This document shows positions 1-9,389 of a stretch of DNA of 64,000 nucleotides, one piece after another. This DNA is from Betaproteobacteria bacterium. Lineage in GTDB: Bacteria > Pseudomonadota > Gammaproteobacteria > Burkholderiales > Burkholderiaceae_C. Each line of letters starts with the position of its first letter. Position 1 is the stretch's first letter. The stretch covers positions 124,001 to 188,000 of the forward strand of contig CANGHH010000007.1 in the NCBI GenBank assembly GCA_947453725.1, read 5' to 3'. The notes below the pieces were generated by a model. The model made no database searches. It was not told the origin of the DNA and saw only the letters and a list, made by a program, of their open reading frames with translations. Position numbers and translations under genes: made by a program.

Positions 1-1224
1 GAAACGGGCCATCCCTGGATCACCTTCAAGGATGCCTGCAATGTCCGCAGCCCGCAGAACCATGCCGGCGTCGTGCACTCGTCCAATCTGTGCACCGAAA
101 TCACCTTGAATACCAACGACGCCGAGATCGCGGTGTGCAACCTGGGCAGCGTCAACCTGGCCCAGCATCTGAAGGACGGCGAGATCGATCTGGTCAAGCT
201 GAAGAAGACCACGTCGACGGCGATGCGCATGCTCGACAACGTCATCGACATCAATTACTACGCCGTCAAGAAAGCCCGCGACAGCAATTTGCGCCACCGC
301 CCGGTGGGCCTGGGCATCATGGGATTCCAGGACTGCCTGTACCAATTGCGCCTGCCCTACGCCAGCGATGAAGCGGTGGCCTTTGCCGACCGGTCGATGG
401 AAGCCGTCTGCTACCACGCCTACCTGGCCAGCACCGAACTGGCCGAAGAGCGCGGCCGTTACAGCAGCTACCGCGGCAGCCTGTGGGACCGCGGCATCCT
501 GCCGCAGGACAGCCTGGACCTGCTGCGCGAAGCGCGCGGCGGTCACCTCGAAGTCGACCGTTCGAGCTCGCTGGACTGGGCGCCGCTGCGCGCGCGCATC
601 GCCGAGCACGGCATGCGCAACAGCAATTGCGTGGCCATTGCGCCGACCGCCACCATCAGCAACATCATTGGCGTCGACGCGTCCATCGAGCCGAGCTTCG
701 CCAACCTGTCGGTGAAGAGCAATCTGTCGGGCGAATTCACGATCATCAACGAGTACCTGGTGCGCGACCTGAAGAAGCTCGGCCTGTGGGACGACGTGAT
801 GGTCATGGACCTCAAGCACTTCGACGGTTCCTTGCGTCCGATCGACCGTGTGCCTGACGAATTGAAGCGGCTGTACGGCACGGCTTTCGAGGTCGATGCG
901 ACCTGGCTGGTCGAGGCCGGTTCACGGCGCCAGAAGTGGATCGACCAGGCGCAGTCCTTGAACATCTACATGGCTGGCGCATCGGGCCGCAAGCTCGACG
1001 AAACCTACAAGCTGGCCTGGCTGCGCGGCCTGAAGACGACCTATTACCTGCGCACCACCAGCGCCACCTACACCGAGAAATCGACGGTGGCCGCGGGCAG
1101 CCACAACGCGGTGCCCATGGGCGACAGCGGTGCTTCATCGGCCGCTGCCCCTGTCGCTGCGGAGCCGGCCACCGACATCAAGTTCTGCTCGATCGACAAC
1201 CCCGATTGCGAAGCCTGCCAGTGA
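1..1224 (+). CDS. nrdA: Ribonucleoside-diphosphate reductase, alpha subunit (3' part)
   Basis: This is the C-terminal 407 residues of the large subunit of aerobic ribonucleotide reductase, which makes deoxyribonucleotides from ribonucleotides in the cytosol. The frame is open from the first base, so the start, the N-terminal allosteric region and any upstream control lie outside the window. Visible landmarks are the NLCTEI and [10 protein letters not shown] segments that carry active-site cysteines, the PTATIS loop, the paired tyrosines in KTTYYLRT that pass the radical from the beta subunit, and a tail ending DCEACQ, the cysteine pair that is re-reduced by thioredoxin or glutaredoxin. A Pro/Ala-rich linker precedes this tail, as is usual. 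nrdB follows 148 bases downstream on the same strand and supplies the radical-generating partner. Confidence 0.96.
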   Translation, partial: ETGHPWITFKDACNVRSPQNHAGVVHSSNLCTEITLNTNDAEIAVCNLGSVNLAQHLKDGEIDLVKLKKTTSTAMRMLDNVIDINYYAVKKARDSNLRHRPVGLGIMGFQDCLYQLRLPYASDEAVAFADRSMEAVCYHAYLASTELAEERGRYSSYRGSLWDRGILPQDSLDLLREARGGHLEVDRSSSLDWAPLRARIAEHGMRNSNCVAIAPTATISNIIGVDASIEPSFANLSVKSNLSGEFTIINEYLVRDLKKLGLWDDVMVMDLKHFDGSLRPIDRVPDELKRLYGTAFEVDATWLVEAGSRRQKWIDQAQSLNIYMAGASGRKLDETYKLAWLRGLKTTYYLRTTSATYTEKSTVAAGSHNAVPMGDSGASSAAAPVAAEPATDIKFCSIDNPDCEACQ

Positions 1225-1251
1225 TGCCTTGCTGACCTTGTGAGGCCGCGA

Positions 1252-1278
1252 ATCGACAGGCCTCGAGCCGCTGTCGAT
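1252..1278. other. Inverted repeat in the nrdA-nrdB spacer
   Basis: ATCGACAG at 1252-1259 pairs perfectly with CTGTCGAT at 1271-1278 around an 11-base loop. A second, smaller stem follows (GCACTG at 1304-1309 with CAGTGC at 1315-1320). Neither has a T tract, so they are not obvious intrinsic terminators. They could be mRNA stability or processing structures between the two subunit genes. No function can be read from sequence alone. Confidence 0.45.
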
Positions 1279-1320
1279 GCGCTGCTGCAACAACGAGAAC
1301 GTCGCACTGTCAACCAGTGC

Positions 1321-1349
1321 TTGGTGTTCGCGCACAACACTCCGATAAT
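1321..1349 (+). promoter_or_regulatory. Candidate sigma-70 promoter for nrdB
   Basis: TTGGTG at 1321-1326 and GATAAT at 1344-1349 are separated by 17 bases, a good match to a housekeeping promoter. Transcription would start near 1356, just ahead of the nrdB ATG at 1373. This would let nrdB be made independently of nrdA. It is a consensus match only; no transcription evidence is available. Confidence 0.45.
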
Positions 1350-1372
1350 TGAATTCGCTAGGGATTACACAC

Positions 1373-2596
1373 ATGCTGGTCTGGGAAGACGACGTCAAGA
1401 CACCGCCGAATCAGGCCCCCGCGCAGGGCTTGGTGAAGGCTCCCGTTCAATCGCCGGCCCAGTCGCCAGCACTGGCATCGCCTGTCGCGCAGATCGCGCA
1501 ACGCGTGGTCGCCACGCTGCCGGTGTCGGGCGCCAGCCCGTTGCAGAGGCCCGCCGCGCCGGTCGCAGAGACCTCGACGCGCCGCGTCAATGCGGCCGAC
1601 AAGCGCATCATCAACGGCCAGACCGACGTCAACCAGTTGGTGCCTTTCAAATACAAATGGGCTTGGGAGAAATACCTCTCCAGTTGTGCCAACCATTGGA
1701 TGCCCAATGAGGTCAACATGTCGCGTGACATTGCGACCTGGAAAGACCCGAACGGCCTGACCGACGACGAACGACGCATCATCAAGCGCAACCTCGGCTT
1801 CTTCGTGACCGCCGATTCGCTGGCCGCCAACAACATCGTGCTGGGCACCTACCGCCACATCACGGCGCCCGAATGCCGCCAGTTCCTGCTGCGCCAGGCG
1901 TTCGAAGAAGCCATCCACACGCACGCCTACCAGTACATCGTCGAGTCGCTCGGGCTGGACGAAAGCGAGATCTTCAACGCCTACCACGAGGTCGATTCGA
2001 TCCGCCAGAAGGACGAGTTCCTGATCCCCTTCATCGAAGCGATCATGGACCCGCATTTCCACACCGGCACCACCGAAGCCGACCAGACGCTGCTGAAGAG
2101 CCTGATCGTTTTCGCCTGCCTGATGGAGGGCCTGTTCTTCTACGTCGGCTTCACGCAGATCCTGTCGATGGGCCGGCAGAACAAGATGACCGGTGCTGCC
2201 GAGCAGTACCAGTACATCCTGCGCGACGAGTCCATGCACTGCAACTTCGGCATCGACGTGATCAACCAGATCAAGCTCGAGAACCCGCAGCTGTGGACGC
2301 TAGCCTTCAAGGCCGAGATCAAGGCGCTGTTCGAGCAGGCGGTCGAACTGGAATACCGCTACGCCGAAGACACCATGCCGCGCGGCGTGCTGGGTCTGAA
2401 TGCTTCGATGTTCAAGGGCTATCTGCGTTACATCGCCAACCGCCGTGCGCAGCAGATCGGCTTGGAAGCGCTGTTTCCGAACGAAGAAAATCCGTTCCCG
2501 TGGATGAGTGAAATGATCGACCTGAAGAAGGAACGCAACTTCTTCGAAACGCGGGTCATCGATTACCAGACCGGCGGCGCACTGGCATGGGACTGA
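1373..2596 (+). CDS. nrdB: Ribonucleoside-diphosphate reductase, beta subunit
   Basis: This is the small, radical-generating subunit of class I ribonucleotide reductase, 407 residues from the ATG at 1373; an in-frame TTG at 1349 is a less likely start. Di-iron ligand positions are conserved: Asp in VTADSL (about residue 148), Glu179 and His182 in FEEAIH, Glu in LMEGLFF, and Glu and His in RDESMH. Tyr186, four residues after His182, is the expected radical tyrosine. The first 70 or so residues are a Pro/Ala/Gln-rich low-complexity extension before the conserved fold begins near [10 protein letters not shown]. Such extensions occur in several proteobacterial homologues, and this one is probably disordered. 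The subunit works with the nrdA product immediately upstream. Confidence 0.96.
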   Translation: MLVWEDDVKTPPNQAPAQGLVKAPVQSPAQSPALASPVAQIAQRVVATLPVSGASPLQRPAAPVAETSTRRVNAADKRIINGQTDVNQLVPFKYKWAWEKYLSSCANHWMPNEVNMSRDIATWKDPNGLTDDERRIIKRNLGFFVTADSLAANNIVLGTYRHITAPECRQFLLRQAFEEAIHTHAYQYIVESLGLDESEIFNAYHEVDSIRQKDEFLIPFIEAIMDPHFHTGTTEADQTLLKSLIVFACLMEGLFFYVGFTQILSMGRQNKMTGAAEQYQYILRDESMHCNFGIDVINQIKLENPQLWTLAFKAEIKALFEQAVELEYRYAEDTMPRGVLGLNASMFKGYLRYIANRRAQQIGLEALFPNEENPFPWMSEMIDLKKERNFFETRVIDYQTGGALAWD

Positions 2597-2647
2597 AGGG
2601 CAACTGGCCTGCCACCCGATGACCGCGTCTCGCATCCGTTCGAGCCG

Positions 2648-2670
2648 CACCGACACGGCCGTGTTCGGTG
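2648..2670. other. Inverted repeat downstream of nrdB
   Basis: CACCGA-CACGGC and GCCGTG-TTCGGTG form a long stem with one extra base on the 3' arm. No T tract follows. It lies in the roughly 270-base spacer between nrdB and the histone-like gene and could be a Rho-dependent or weak terminator. The rest of this spacer shows no convincing gene; a 61-codon open frame at 2668-2853 has no good start signal or recognisable content. Confidence 0.4.
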
Positions 2671-2867
2671 TGCCTGAACGGCATTGAAGGATCAAGAATG
2701 ACGAACACAGGCCGGCACCAGAACGCAGCCGTGATCGTGACCCTGTTCATCGCACCGAGGCTGCAGCTGAAGGGCCGTACCGGCTTGGAAGCAGACCATC
2801 GGGTGGTGGATCTCTGCGCTGCGACCAGCAGTTCAGAGCCTTTTGCAACTTGATCAAGGAGATCGTT

Positions 2868-3383
2868 ATGGCAACTGCAAAGAAGGCCGCTCCGGCCAAA
2901 AAGGCGCCCGCAAAGAAGGCCGCTGCGCCCGCTAAGCAGGCTGCTGCCCCGGCGAAAAAGGCCGCTGCGCCCGTGAAACCGGTGGCTGCCCCCGCCAAGA
3001 AGGCGGCTGCACCGGCGAAGAAGGCCGTTGCGCCCGCCAAGAAGGCCGCTGCCCCGGCGAAGAAGGTTGCAACGCCGGTGAAGCCGGCGGCTGCACCCGC
3101 CAAGAAGGCTGCCGTCCCGGCGAAGAAGGCCGCTGCGCCCGCCAAGAAGGCTGCTGCGCCGGCGAAGAAGGCTGCTGCGCCCGCCAAGAAGGCGGCTGCC
3201 CCGGCCAAGGCGGCGGCTGCCCCCGCGAAGGCCGCGGCTGCGCCGAAGAAGGCTCCGACGAAGGCGGTCGCCGCCAAGAAGGCTGCGCCTGCCTCCGCAG
3301 GTGCGCCTTCTGTGGTTGCGCCCGCCAAGACTGCTTTGAATCCGACCGCCGCTTGGCCGTTTCCGACAGGCAACAAGCCCTAG
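2868..3383 (+). CDS. Histone H1-like, Ala/Lys/Pro-rich DNA-binding protein
   Basis: The protein has 171 residues and is built almost entirely of degenerate AAPAKKA-type repeats, with an unrelated tail (about the last 30 residues) ending FPTGNKP. This composition matches the lysine-rich histone H1-like proteins of betaproteobacteria (AlgP/HphA-like), which bind DNA non-specifically through their basic arms and affect nucleoid structure. The start is the ATG at 2868, preceded by a strong AAGGAG at 2856-2861; an upstream in-frame TTG at 2850 is not needed. The gene is closed by an excellent intrinsic terminator, so it is probably transcribed alone. The DNA repeats make it prone to length variation between strains. 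Function is inferred from composition; no globular domain is visible. Confidence 0.85.
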   Translation: MATAKKAAPAKKAPAKKAAAPAKQAAAPAKKAAAPVKPVAAPAKKAAAPAKKAVAPAKKAAAPAKKVATPVKPAAAPAKKAAVPAKKAAAPAKKAAAPAKKAAAPAKKAAAPAKAAAAPAKAAAAPKKAPTKAVAAKKAAPASAGAPSVVAPAKTALNPTAAWPFPTGNKP

Positions 3384-3432
3384 CTGGTTCAGGCGCAGCA
3401 GTTCTGTTGTCTGCTGCGACAACGCTTTTCAG

Positions 3433-3462
3433 AAGGCCTGGTCCAACGACCGGCCTTTTTTT
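3433..3462 (+). terminator. Intrinsic terminator after the histone-like gene
   Basis: AAGGCC-T-GGTC at 3433-3443 pairs with GACC-GGCCTT at 3448-3457 around a CAAC loop with one bulged T, and runs straight into a T tract. This is the clearest Rho-independent terminator in the window. Confidence 0.9.
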
Positions 3463-3559
3463 CATTTGATCTCCGATGTATTCTTATAGATTGGCATGCT
3501 GAGCGGGTGGATGGGCCAGGGCTCCGCGTGGCGTGGGAATTTGAGTAGATCGTAGGTGC

Positions 3560-4654
3560 ATGATGAGTCGGCTTCTGAGTAGATTGCAGAGCGATTTGCT
3601 GATCGCGTCGGACCCACTGGAAAAGGCGGAGTTGCTGGCGCGTATTTCCGGTTACTTGGCGCGCACTGGTCGTTTTGATGAGGCTAGGCAATTCGTCGCG
3701 GAATTGCGCCTCAATTACGCGGGTGAGAAGAGTGGGCTGGCCACTGTTTGGATCATGCTGGCTGAGGCGTTGATTCATATTTTTTCCGACTTGAATCCAT
3801 TGGCTTTGGATAGGGTCAAGAGAGCTCAGATTTTGGGTCTGGCGATGAAATATCCGGCGGCCATTGCGTTGGCTTCTGCATGGAGGGCGCACCTCGAATT
3901 TGAGAATTCACTCTTCGAAGCCATGGTAATTTCAATTCGTACTGGCATGCGGCACGCGGCCCTGGACGATCATGATTCTCAAGTTCGATTGGCCATGGTC
4001 CTTGCCAATGCATTCATGATTTCCGGCGACAGAGCGAATTCACAGGTGTGGTTCGCGAAGGCCAGAAATCATGCGGTCAAGAATGGGGACCAAGCCAGTA
4101 TTGAGGCGCTGCTATACAACCGAACCGCCTTCGGTATTTCGATCGTCCGCAGTGATCGATGTATTGACATCGTTCAGCAGGCGGATCTTGTGACCTTGAG
4201 AAAAGAGGTTGAGTCGGACATGAATCTCCAAAAGCTCACTGGAATCAGTGCGTTAGATAATCATATCTACTTATGGAGTGCCCGACTTTCTATACTGGAA
4301 GGCAAGTTTGCAGAAGCCATCGAAGGTCTTGCAAGTTCAAGGCAGGGCTTCCCGTTCGCAGACTATAATTTCAGTCAGCAAATGATTGATCTCGAGATGG
4401 TCTATTGCTTGGCGCATACGGGGCAGCTTGACAAGGCGCTTCGGGTGTTCGATTCGATTGATTTCAAGCCTATTGAGTGCCTCGATCTCGATGAACGACT
4501 GGTCGCTGCTGCCATGCAATATGATCTGGAGCTTATGGACGATCGGTTCCGTCGGGAGGACGGCACGCCAGATCGACTGGTGCGGCTGAAGTTGCAATAT
4601 GCGGCCGCGAGGGATCATCTGCGAATGAGCCTGAGCGAGTGGTCTGCATCGTAA
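3560..4654 (+). CDS. Hypothetical protein, helical repeat (TPR-like), low-GC gene
   Basis: I do not recognise this 364-residue protein. It has no signal peptide or membrane segment and appears all-alpha: regularly spaced helices with TPR-like features, for example YLARTGRFDEARQFVAELR near the N-terminus, a stretch around EGKFAEAIEGL, and AHTGQLDKALRVFDSI near the C-terminus. Such folds usually act as protein-binding scaffolds. The gene is clearly AT-richer than everything around it and freely uses codons such as TTT, ATT and AAT that the neighbours avoid. This suggests acquisition by transfer or relaxed codon selection. The start is ATG 3560 (a second ATG follows directly) behind a weak GTAGGTG. 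It sits alone between a terminator and purE. A regulatory role is possible but unsupported. Confidence 0.7.
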   Translation: MMSRLLSRLQSDLLIASDPLEKAELLARISGYLARTGRFDEARQFVAELRLNYAGEKSGLATVWIMLAEALIHIFSDLNPLALDRVKRAQILGLAMKYPAAIALASAWRAHLEFENSLFEAMVISIRTGMRHAALDDHDSQVRLAMVLANAFMISGDRANSQVWFAKARNHAVKNGDQASIEALLYNRTAFGISIVRSDRCIDIVQQADLVTLRKEVESDMNLQKLTGISALDNHIYLWSARLSILEGKFAEAIEGLASSRQGFPFADYNFSQQMIDLEMVYCLAHTGQLDKALRVFDSIDFKPIECLDLDERLVAAAMQYDLELMDDRFRREDGTPDRLVRLKLQYAAARDHLRMSLSEWSAS

Positions 4655-4696
4655 GATGCGGCTCCAAAGAATACCCATTTCATAATCAGTAGAACA

Positions 4697-5188
4697 ATGA
4701 CCACCCCCACCCTATCCATCGTCATGGGCTCCTCCAGCGACTGGGACACGCTCAAGCAGGCTGCGCTGCTGCTCGACGAATTTGGCGTTGACTATGAAAA
4801 GCGGGTAATCTCTGCGCATCGCATGCCCGACGAGATGTTCGCGTTTGCCGACGGCGCCGCGGGCCGTGGCCTGCGGGCCATCATTGCGGGGGCCGGCGGT
4901 GCCGCCCATCTGCCTGGCATGCTGGCGGCCAAGACCACTGTGCCGGTATTGGGCGTGCCGGTCGCCAGCAAGCACCTGCAGGGGCTCGATTCCCTGTATT
5001 CCATCGTCCAGATGCCGCGCGGCATTCCGGTGGCCACCTTCGCCATCGGGCCGGCCGGGGCCGCCAACGCGGCCTTGTTCGCGATTGCGATGCTGGCCAG
5101 CAGCGATACCCGCCTGCGCGACCAGCTGCTGGCCTTCCGGGTCCGCCAGACCGACGTGGCGCGCGCGATGACGCAGGACCTGACGTGA
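4697..5188 (+). CDS. purE: N5-carboxyaminoimidazole ribonucleotide mutase
   Basis: This cytosolic enzyme moves the carboxyl group of N5-CAIR to give CAIR in de novo purine synthesis. The 163-residue length is normal for class I PurE. Characteristic segments are GSSSDW near the N-terminus, SAHRMP with the catalytic histidine, and the glycine-rich [11 protein letters not shown] loop. The stop overlaps the GTG start of purK, so the two consecutive pathway steps are translationally coupled. No strong ribosome-binding site is visible before the ATG. Confidence 0.97.
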   Translation: MTTPTLSIVMGSSSDWDTLKQAALLLDEFGVDYEKRVISAHRMPDEMFAFADGAAGRGLRAIIAGAGGAAHLPGMLAAKTTVPVLGVPVASKHLQGLDSLYSIVQMPRGIPVATFAIGPAGAANAALFAIAMLASSDTRLRDQLLAFRVRQTDVARAMTQDLT

Positions 5189-6390
5189 CGAGCGCCGCAG
5201 GCCCCGACCGCTCGGTCGACCGCAGCCGCTGGCTGGGCGTACTGGGCGGCGGCCAGCTCGGCCGCATGTTCGTCCACGCCGCCCAGGTCCAGGGCTATTC
5301 GGTGGCCGTCCTCGAGCCTGACCCCGGCAGCCCGGCGGGCGCCGCTGGCGATGCGCATCTGCAGGCTGGCTACCTGGATGCGGCCGCACTCGCCGCATTG
5401 GCCGCGCGCTGCGCCGCCGTCACCACCGAATTCGAGAACGTACCTGCCGACGCCTTGCGCACCTTGGCACTGTCCGTGCCGGTTTCGCCGCCGGCTGCTG
5501 CGGTCGAGGTCTGCCAGCACCGCGCCCGTGAAAAGCAGTGCTTCGCCGCGGCCGGCGTGCCTTGCGCACCGCACGCCGTGCTGGCTTCGGTGGGCGATCT
5601 GGACAGTCCGCAAATCGGTGCGCTGCTGCCGGGCTTGTTGAAGACCGCCAGCCTGGGCTACGACGGCAAAGGACAGGCTGCGGTAGCCACCGCGGCCGAG
5701 CTGGCCCAGGCCTGGACGGCGCTGGGTGGCGTGCCCTGCGTGCTGGAAAAGCGACTGCCGCTGCGCCACGAAATCAGCGTCATCGTGGCCCGCGGGCTCG
5801 ACGGCCTGACCGTCCACCTGCCGGTGCAGCAGAACCTTCACCGCGACGGCGTGCTGGCGGTGACCCAGGTGCCGGCCCCCGATGTCGATGCGGCGCTGGC
5901 CGCGCAAGCTGTCGCGCTGGCCGAACGCCTGGCGCGGGCGCTGGACTACGTTGGCGTGCTGTGCGTGGAATTCTTCATCCTGGCCGACGGCACGCTGGTG
6001 GCCAACGAGATGGCGCCGCGCCCGCACAACTCGGGCCACTACAGCATCGACGCCTGTGACGTCTCGCAGTTCGATCTCCAGGTGCGCACGCTGGCCGGGC
6101 TGCCGCTGGTCGCGCCGCGCCTGCATTCGGCGGCGGTGATGCTGAACCTGCTGGGCGACCTGTGGTGGCCTGCGGCGACGGCTGAGACCGCCGGGCTCCA
6201 GCCCGAGCCCCGCGAGCCCGACTGGGCGCAGGTGCTGGCGCTGCCCGGCGTGCGGCTGCACCTCTACGGCAAGACCGAGGCGCGGCGGGGCCGCAAGATG
6301 GGCCATCTGACCGTCACCGCGGCGCAGCCTGAAGCGGCCCGTGCCGTGGCGCTGCAGGCGGCCGGGTGTCTCGGGCTGCCGCCCTTCTGA
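5185..6390 (+). CDS. purK: N5-carboxyaminoimidazole ribonucleotide synthase
   Basis: PurK is an ATP-grasp enzyme that carboxylates aminoimidazole ribonucleotide using bicarbonate and ATP, producing the substrate of PurE. The 401-residue protein shows the N-terminal LGGGQLGRM nucleotide-binding start, the TEFENV segment, and the ATP-grasp core with [12 protein letters not shown] and [13 protein letters not shown], which binds metal and substrate. It starts with GTG at 5185, sharing four bases with the purE stop. The gene downstream begins 12 bases later, so purE-purK-tsaC is probably one transcript. Confidence 0.97.
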   Translation: MTSAAGPDRSVDRSRWLGVLGGGQLGRMFVHAAQVQGYSVAVLEPDPGSPAGAAGDAHLQAGYLDAAALAALAARCAAVTTEFENVPADALRTLALSVPVSPPAAAVEVCQHRAREKQCFAAAGVPCAPHAVLASVGDLDSPQIGALLPGLLKTASLGYDGKGQAAVATAAELAQAWTALGGVPCVLEKRLPLRHEISVIVARGLDGLTVHLPVQQNLHRDGVLAVTQVPAPDVDAALAAQAVALAERLARALDYVGVLCVEFFILADGTLVANEMAPRPHNSGHYSIDACDVSQFDLQVRTLAGLPLVAPRLHSAAVMLNLLGDLWWPAATAETAGLQPEPREPDWAQVLALPGVRLHLYGKTEARRGRKMGHLTVTAAQPEAARAVALQAAGCLGLPPF

Positions 6391-6402
6391 GCGGCGGCCA
6401 CC

Positions 6403-7383
6403 GTGACTGTCCTGTCGGGCGCAGACCCGCATGCCCTGGCCGCTGCGGCGGCTGAACTGGCCGCCGGCCAGCTGGTTGCCTTTCCGACCGAAACCGTCTA
6501 TGGCCTGGGCGCCCGTGCCGATGACGACGCTGCCGTCGCACGCATCTACGCGGCCAAGGGCCGACCCGCCGATCACCCGCTGATCGTCCACCTGGCTGAC
6601 GCCGCAGCAGCCAGCGAATTCACCGCGGCGCCGGGTGCCGCCGCGCAGCGGCTGATGACCGCGTTCTGGCCCGGGCCGCTGACCGTCATCGTGCCGCGCC
6701 GCGCGGGCCGTGGTGGCGCCGCCGCGGGCGGGCAGGGCAGCATCGCGCTGCGCGTGCCGGCCCACCCGGTGGCACTGGCGCTGCTTCAGGCAGCGGCGCG
6801 CCTTGGCGTGGCTGGCGTGGCGGCGCCCAGCGCCAACCGCTTCGGCCGCGTCAGCCCGACTGCCGCGGCCCATGTGGTGCAGGAATTCGGCCCTGCGCTG
6901 ACCGTGCTGGATGGCGGGCGCTGCACGGTCGGCATCGAGTCGACCATCATCGACTGCACCCGGTCACGCCCGGCCCTGCTGCGGCCGGGTCAGATCGGCC
7001 GGGCCGCCGTCGAGGCGGTGCTGGGCCTGTCGCTGGCCGAAGCGGACGCCGCTTCGCCGCGTGCGTCGGGTACGCTGGCCTCGCACTACGCACCCCGGGC
7101 CCGCGTCGAACTGCTGGACGGCGTCGCTTTGCGTCATCGTTTGCAGGCCGGGCCTGACCCGGCGGCGGGGGGCGTCGGGGTATATTCCCGCCTCGCGCCA
7201 CGGGTCGGACCGGGTTGGATCCACAAGACCATGGCCGCAGACGCTGCTTCGGTGGCGCATGATTTGTTCGCGGTGCTGCGCGAGTTCGATGAAGCTGGCG
7301 TGACGGCCATCTGGGTCGAGCGGCCGCCGCCGGGCCCTGAGTGGGACGGCGTGCGCGACCGCCTGCAACGCGCCGCGGCTTGA
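6403..7383 (+). CDS. tsaC: L-threonylcarbamoyladenylate synthase (Sua5/YrdC family)
   Basis: This enzyme makes threonylcarbamoyl-AMP from threonine, bicarbonate and ATP, the first step of the universal t6A modification at position 37 of ANN-decoding tRNAs. At 326 residues it is the longer Sua5 type: an N-terminal YrdC domain (FPTETVYGLG, AAKGRPADHPL, PSANRFGRVSPT) followed by a C-terminal Sua5 domain of about 110 residues. It starts with GTG 12 bases after purK. tsaB, which acts in the second step of the same modification, lies about 1.2 kb downstream. Confidence 0.93.
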   Translation: MTVLSGADPHALAAAAAELAAGQLVAFPTETVYGLGARADDDAAVARIYAAKGRPADHPLIVHLADAAAASEFTAAPGAAAQRLMTAFWPGPLTVIVPRRAGRGGAAAGGQGSIALRVPAHPVALALLQAAARLGVAGVAAPSANRFGRVSPTAAAHVVQEFGPALTVLDGGRCTVGIESTIIDCTRSRPALLRPGQIGRAAVEAVLGLSLAEADAASPRASGTLASHYAPRARVELLDGVALRHRLQAGPDPAAGGVGVYSRLAPRVGPGWIHKTMAADAASVAHDLFAVLREFDEAGVTAIWVERPPPGPEWDGVRDRLQRAAA

Positions 7384-7472
7384 CGCAGCCGCACGAAGCC
7401 GCCCACACCGGGCTGCCCGCGCGGCGGCCGCGGCCCTCGGCCGGTGGTCGCATCTGGGATTTCGGAGCAAAG

Positions 7473-8441
7473 ATGATCTTCAGCAGCAAGGCCACGACGC
7501 AAGCCAAACGCGCAGTGCGGGGCGCGTGGGCCACCGCCTTGGGTGCCCTGTGCCTGGGCCTGATCGCCGCCTGTGGCGGCAGCACCTCGCAGGTCGACCC
7601 GTTCGTGCCGAGTCGCTTGCTGGTTTTCGGTGACGACAGCAGCGCGCTGACCCAGGCCGGGCGCAAGTACGGCGTCAATGGCCTGACCTCCAGCGGCATC
7701 CTCGACTGCGCCAGCCAGCCGCTGTGGGTGCAAAGCCTGGCTTCGGTCTACGGCTTCGAATTCGCCGAGTGCAACCCGACCTCGGCCGAACCCAAGGCCT
7801 TCATGCGGGCCTTCGCCGGTGCGCGGGTGGCCGATGTGGCGGCCCAGGTCGAAGCCCAGGTGGCGGCCGGCGGTTTCCGCGGCAAGGACATGGCCACCGT
7901 GCTGGCCGGCGTCAACGACGTGCTGGACCTCTACGCCCAGTACCCGGGCCGTTCGGTCGACAGCCTGACCGCCGAAGCCCGCGTGCGAGGCGAAGCCTTG
8001 GCCGGGGTGGTCAACCGGCTGGTCGGTCTCGGCGTCAAAGTCATCGTGGCCGACCTGCCCGACATGGGCTTGTCGCCCTACGCCCGGGCTCAGAAGGCGC
8101 TCGACCCGACTGGCCTGGACCGGGCCGCGCTGATCACCAGCCTGGGCCAGGCTTTCAGCGAACAGCTCGGCGTGAAGGTGGTCCTGGACGGCCGCTTCGT
8201 CGGCCTGGTGCAGGCCCAGCTGCGCTTCCGGTCGATCGGGGTCTCGCCGGCCAGCTTCGGCTTGTCCAACATCGCCGACGGTCTGTGCACCGTCGGTCTG
8301 CCGAATTGCACCACCGCCACCGTGTTGACGGGCTCGGACCCGGCCGGCTTCCTCTGGGCCGACGACACCCGGCTGTCCACCGGCGGCCACACCCAGCTGG
8401 CCACCCTGGCCATCGACCGCGCCCGGCGCAACCCGTTCTAG
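7473..8441 (+). CDS. SGNH/GDSL-like hydrolase, predicted lipoprotein
   Basis: The 322-residue protein starts at ATG 7473 and has a lipoprotein signal ending LIAAC, with the lipidated cysteine at residue 34. The mature part resembles SGNH/GDSL esterases: a first block VFGDDSSALT after a short linker, a third block LAGVNDVLDLY containing the Gly-x-Asn-Asp signature, and a C-terminal STGGHTQLA that would supply the catalytic histidine. The first block reads GDDS instead of the usual GDSL, so the serine is shifted by one position and activity is uncertain. The protein is probably anchored in the cell envelope. Substrate is unknown. The gene has its own spacing from tsaC and a hairpin follows its stop. 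Confidence 0.7.
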   Translation: MIFSSKATTQAKRAVRGAWATALGALCLGLIAACGGSTSQVDPFVPSRLLVFGDDSSALTQAGRKYGVNGLTSSGILDCASQPLWVQSLASVYGFEFAECNPTSAEPKAFMRAFAGARVADVAAQVEAQVAAGGFRGKDMATVLAGVNDVLDLYAQYPGRSVDSLTAEARVRGEALAGVVNRLVGLGVKVIVADLPDMGLSPYARAQKALDPTGLDRAALITSLGQAFSEQLGVKVVLDGRFVGLVQAQLRFRSIGVSPASFGLSNIADGLCTVGLPNCTTATVLTGSDPAGFLWADDTRLSTGGHTQLATLAIDRARRNPF

Positions 8442-8443
8442 AT

Positions 8444-8463
8444 CCAGGCCATCACCGGCCTGG
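8444..8463. other. Hairpin just after the SGNH-like gene
   Basis: CCAGGCC at 8444-8450 and GGCCTGG at 8457-8463 form a seven-base-pair stem with a six-base loop two bases beyond the stop codon. No T tract follows, so termination would need Rho or be weak. The remaining bases up to tsaB show no gene. Confidence 0.4.
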
Positions 8464-8603
8464 GCATCCCGCCCAAGATCACCCCACTGGCAGCTTGGCC
8501 CGGGCCGACGTGAAAAGCCAACGCGGGGTCACCGGTGCCGCCTTGCTGCAGACCCGCATCGGCTTCGCGCCCGGCGATCAGGGCACGGCATAAACTGCCG
8601 GGC

Positions 8604-9389
8604 ATGCAACCGTCCACCGGGCCCGGCCCCGTCTTGAGCACCTTGAACCTGCTGGCCCTGGACACCTCCACCGAGCGTCTGGCGCTGGCCCTGCAGGCGC
8701 CGGGCGGCCCGTACACCGTGCTGGCCGAAGGTGGTGCGCGGGCCTCGGCCACGCTGCTGCCCCAGGTGCATGCGCTGATGGCTCTTGCGGGCCTGACCCT
8801 GGCCCGGCTGGACGCCATCGCCTTCGGCTGTGGCCCGGGGGCCTTCACCGGGCTGCGCACGGCCTGCTCGGTGGCCCAGGGCCTGGCCTTCGGCCTGGGC
8901 AAGCCGCTGCTGGCCATCGACAGCCTGTTGATCGTTGCCGAAGACGCGCGGCGGCAGCACTACGCCGACGCCGCCAGGCTGGACATCGCGGTGGCGATGG
9001 ACGCGCGGATGGACGAGGCCTACGCCGGGCGCTACCGGTGGTCGAACGGCGCCTGGCAGACGCTGCAGGCCGCCAGGCTGTATGCCTTGCCGGCGCTGTC
9101 GCAGGTCTGGGCCCACACGGCCGATGCGGCGCCGGTGCAGGCGGTCGCCGGTTCGGCGCTGGCGGCCTTCGCTGACCGCCTGCCGTGGCCGACGGCGGCG
9201 CTGCAGATACCGCAGGAATGCGACCGCGCCGTGGCCCTCCTCGGGCTGGCCGTGCAGGCCGCACGGGCCGGCGAGGGCGTCGACCCCGCGCTGGCCCTGC
9301 CGATCTACCTGCGCGACAAGGTGGCGCAGACGACCCAAGAGCGCGACGCCGCGCGCGCTGCGGCCACCGCCGCCGTGGTCCTGCCTTGA
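8604..9389 (+). CDS. tsaB: tRNA threonylcarbamoyladenosine biosynthesis protein TsaB
   Basis: TsaB is an inactive paralogue of TsaD and forms the TsaD-TsaB-TsaE complex that transfers the threonylcarbamoyl group to A37 of tRNA. The 261-residue protein shows the ASKHA-type start NLLALDTSTERLALAL and the conserved GCGPGAFTGLRTACSVAQGL region. The ATG at 8604 adds about 12 residues before the fold begins; a TTG a few codons later is the alternative. Its stop overlaps the start of rimI, a linkage found widely in proteobacteria. Confidence 0.93.
   Translation: MQPSTGPGPVLSTLNLLALDTSTERLALALQAPGGPYTVLAEGGARASATLLPQVHALMALAGLTLARLDAIAFGCGPGAFTGLRTACSVAQGLAFGLGKPLLAIDSLLIVAEDARRQHYADAARLDIAVAMDARMDEAYAGRYRWSNGAWQTLQAARLYALPALSQVWAHTADAAPVQAVAGSALAAFADRLPWPTAALQIPQECDRAVALLGLAVQAARAGEGVDPALALPIYLRDKVAQTTQERDAARAAATAAVVLP

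Noticed and set aside
2668..2853. Small open frame of 61 codons
   Set aside because: No ribosome-binding site, no recognisable content, and it lies in a spacer with normal non-coding features.
2868..3383. Regular short DNA repeats that could suggest a CRISPR or satellite
   Set aside because: They encode AAPAKKA-type amino-acid repeats in a single frame with a good start and a terminator.
4792..6873. A long (693-codon) open frame on the minus strand
   Set aside because: It is antisense to purE, purK and tsaC and has the Arg/Gly/Ala-rich content typical of GC-rich shadow frames.
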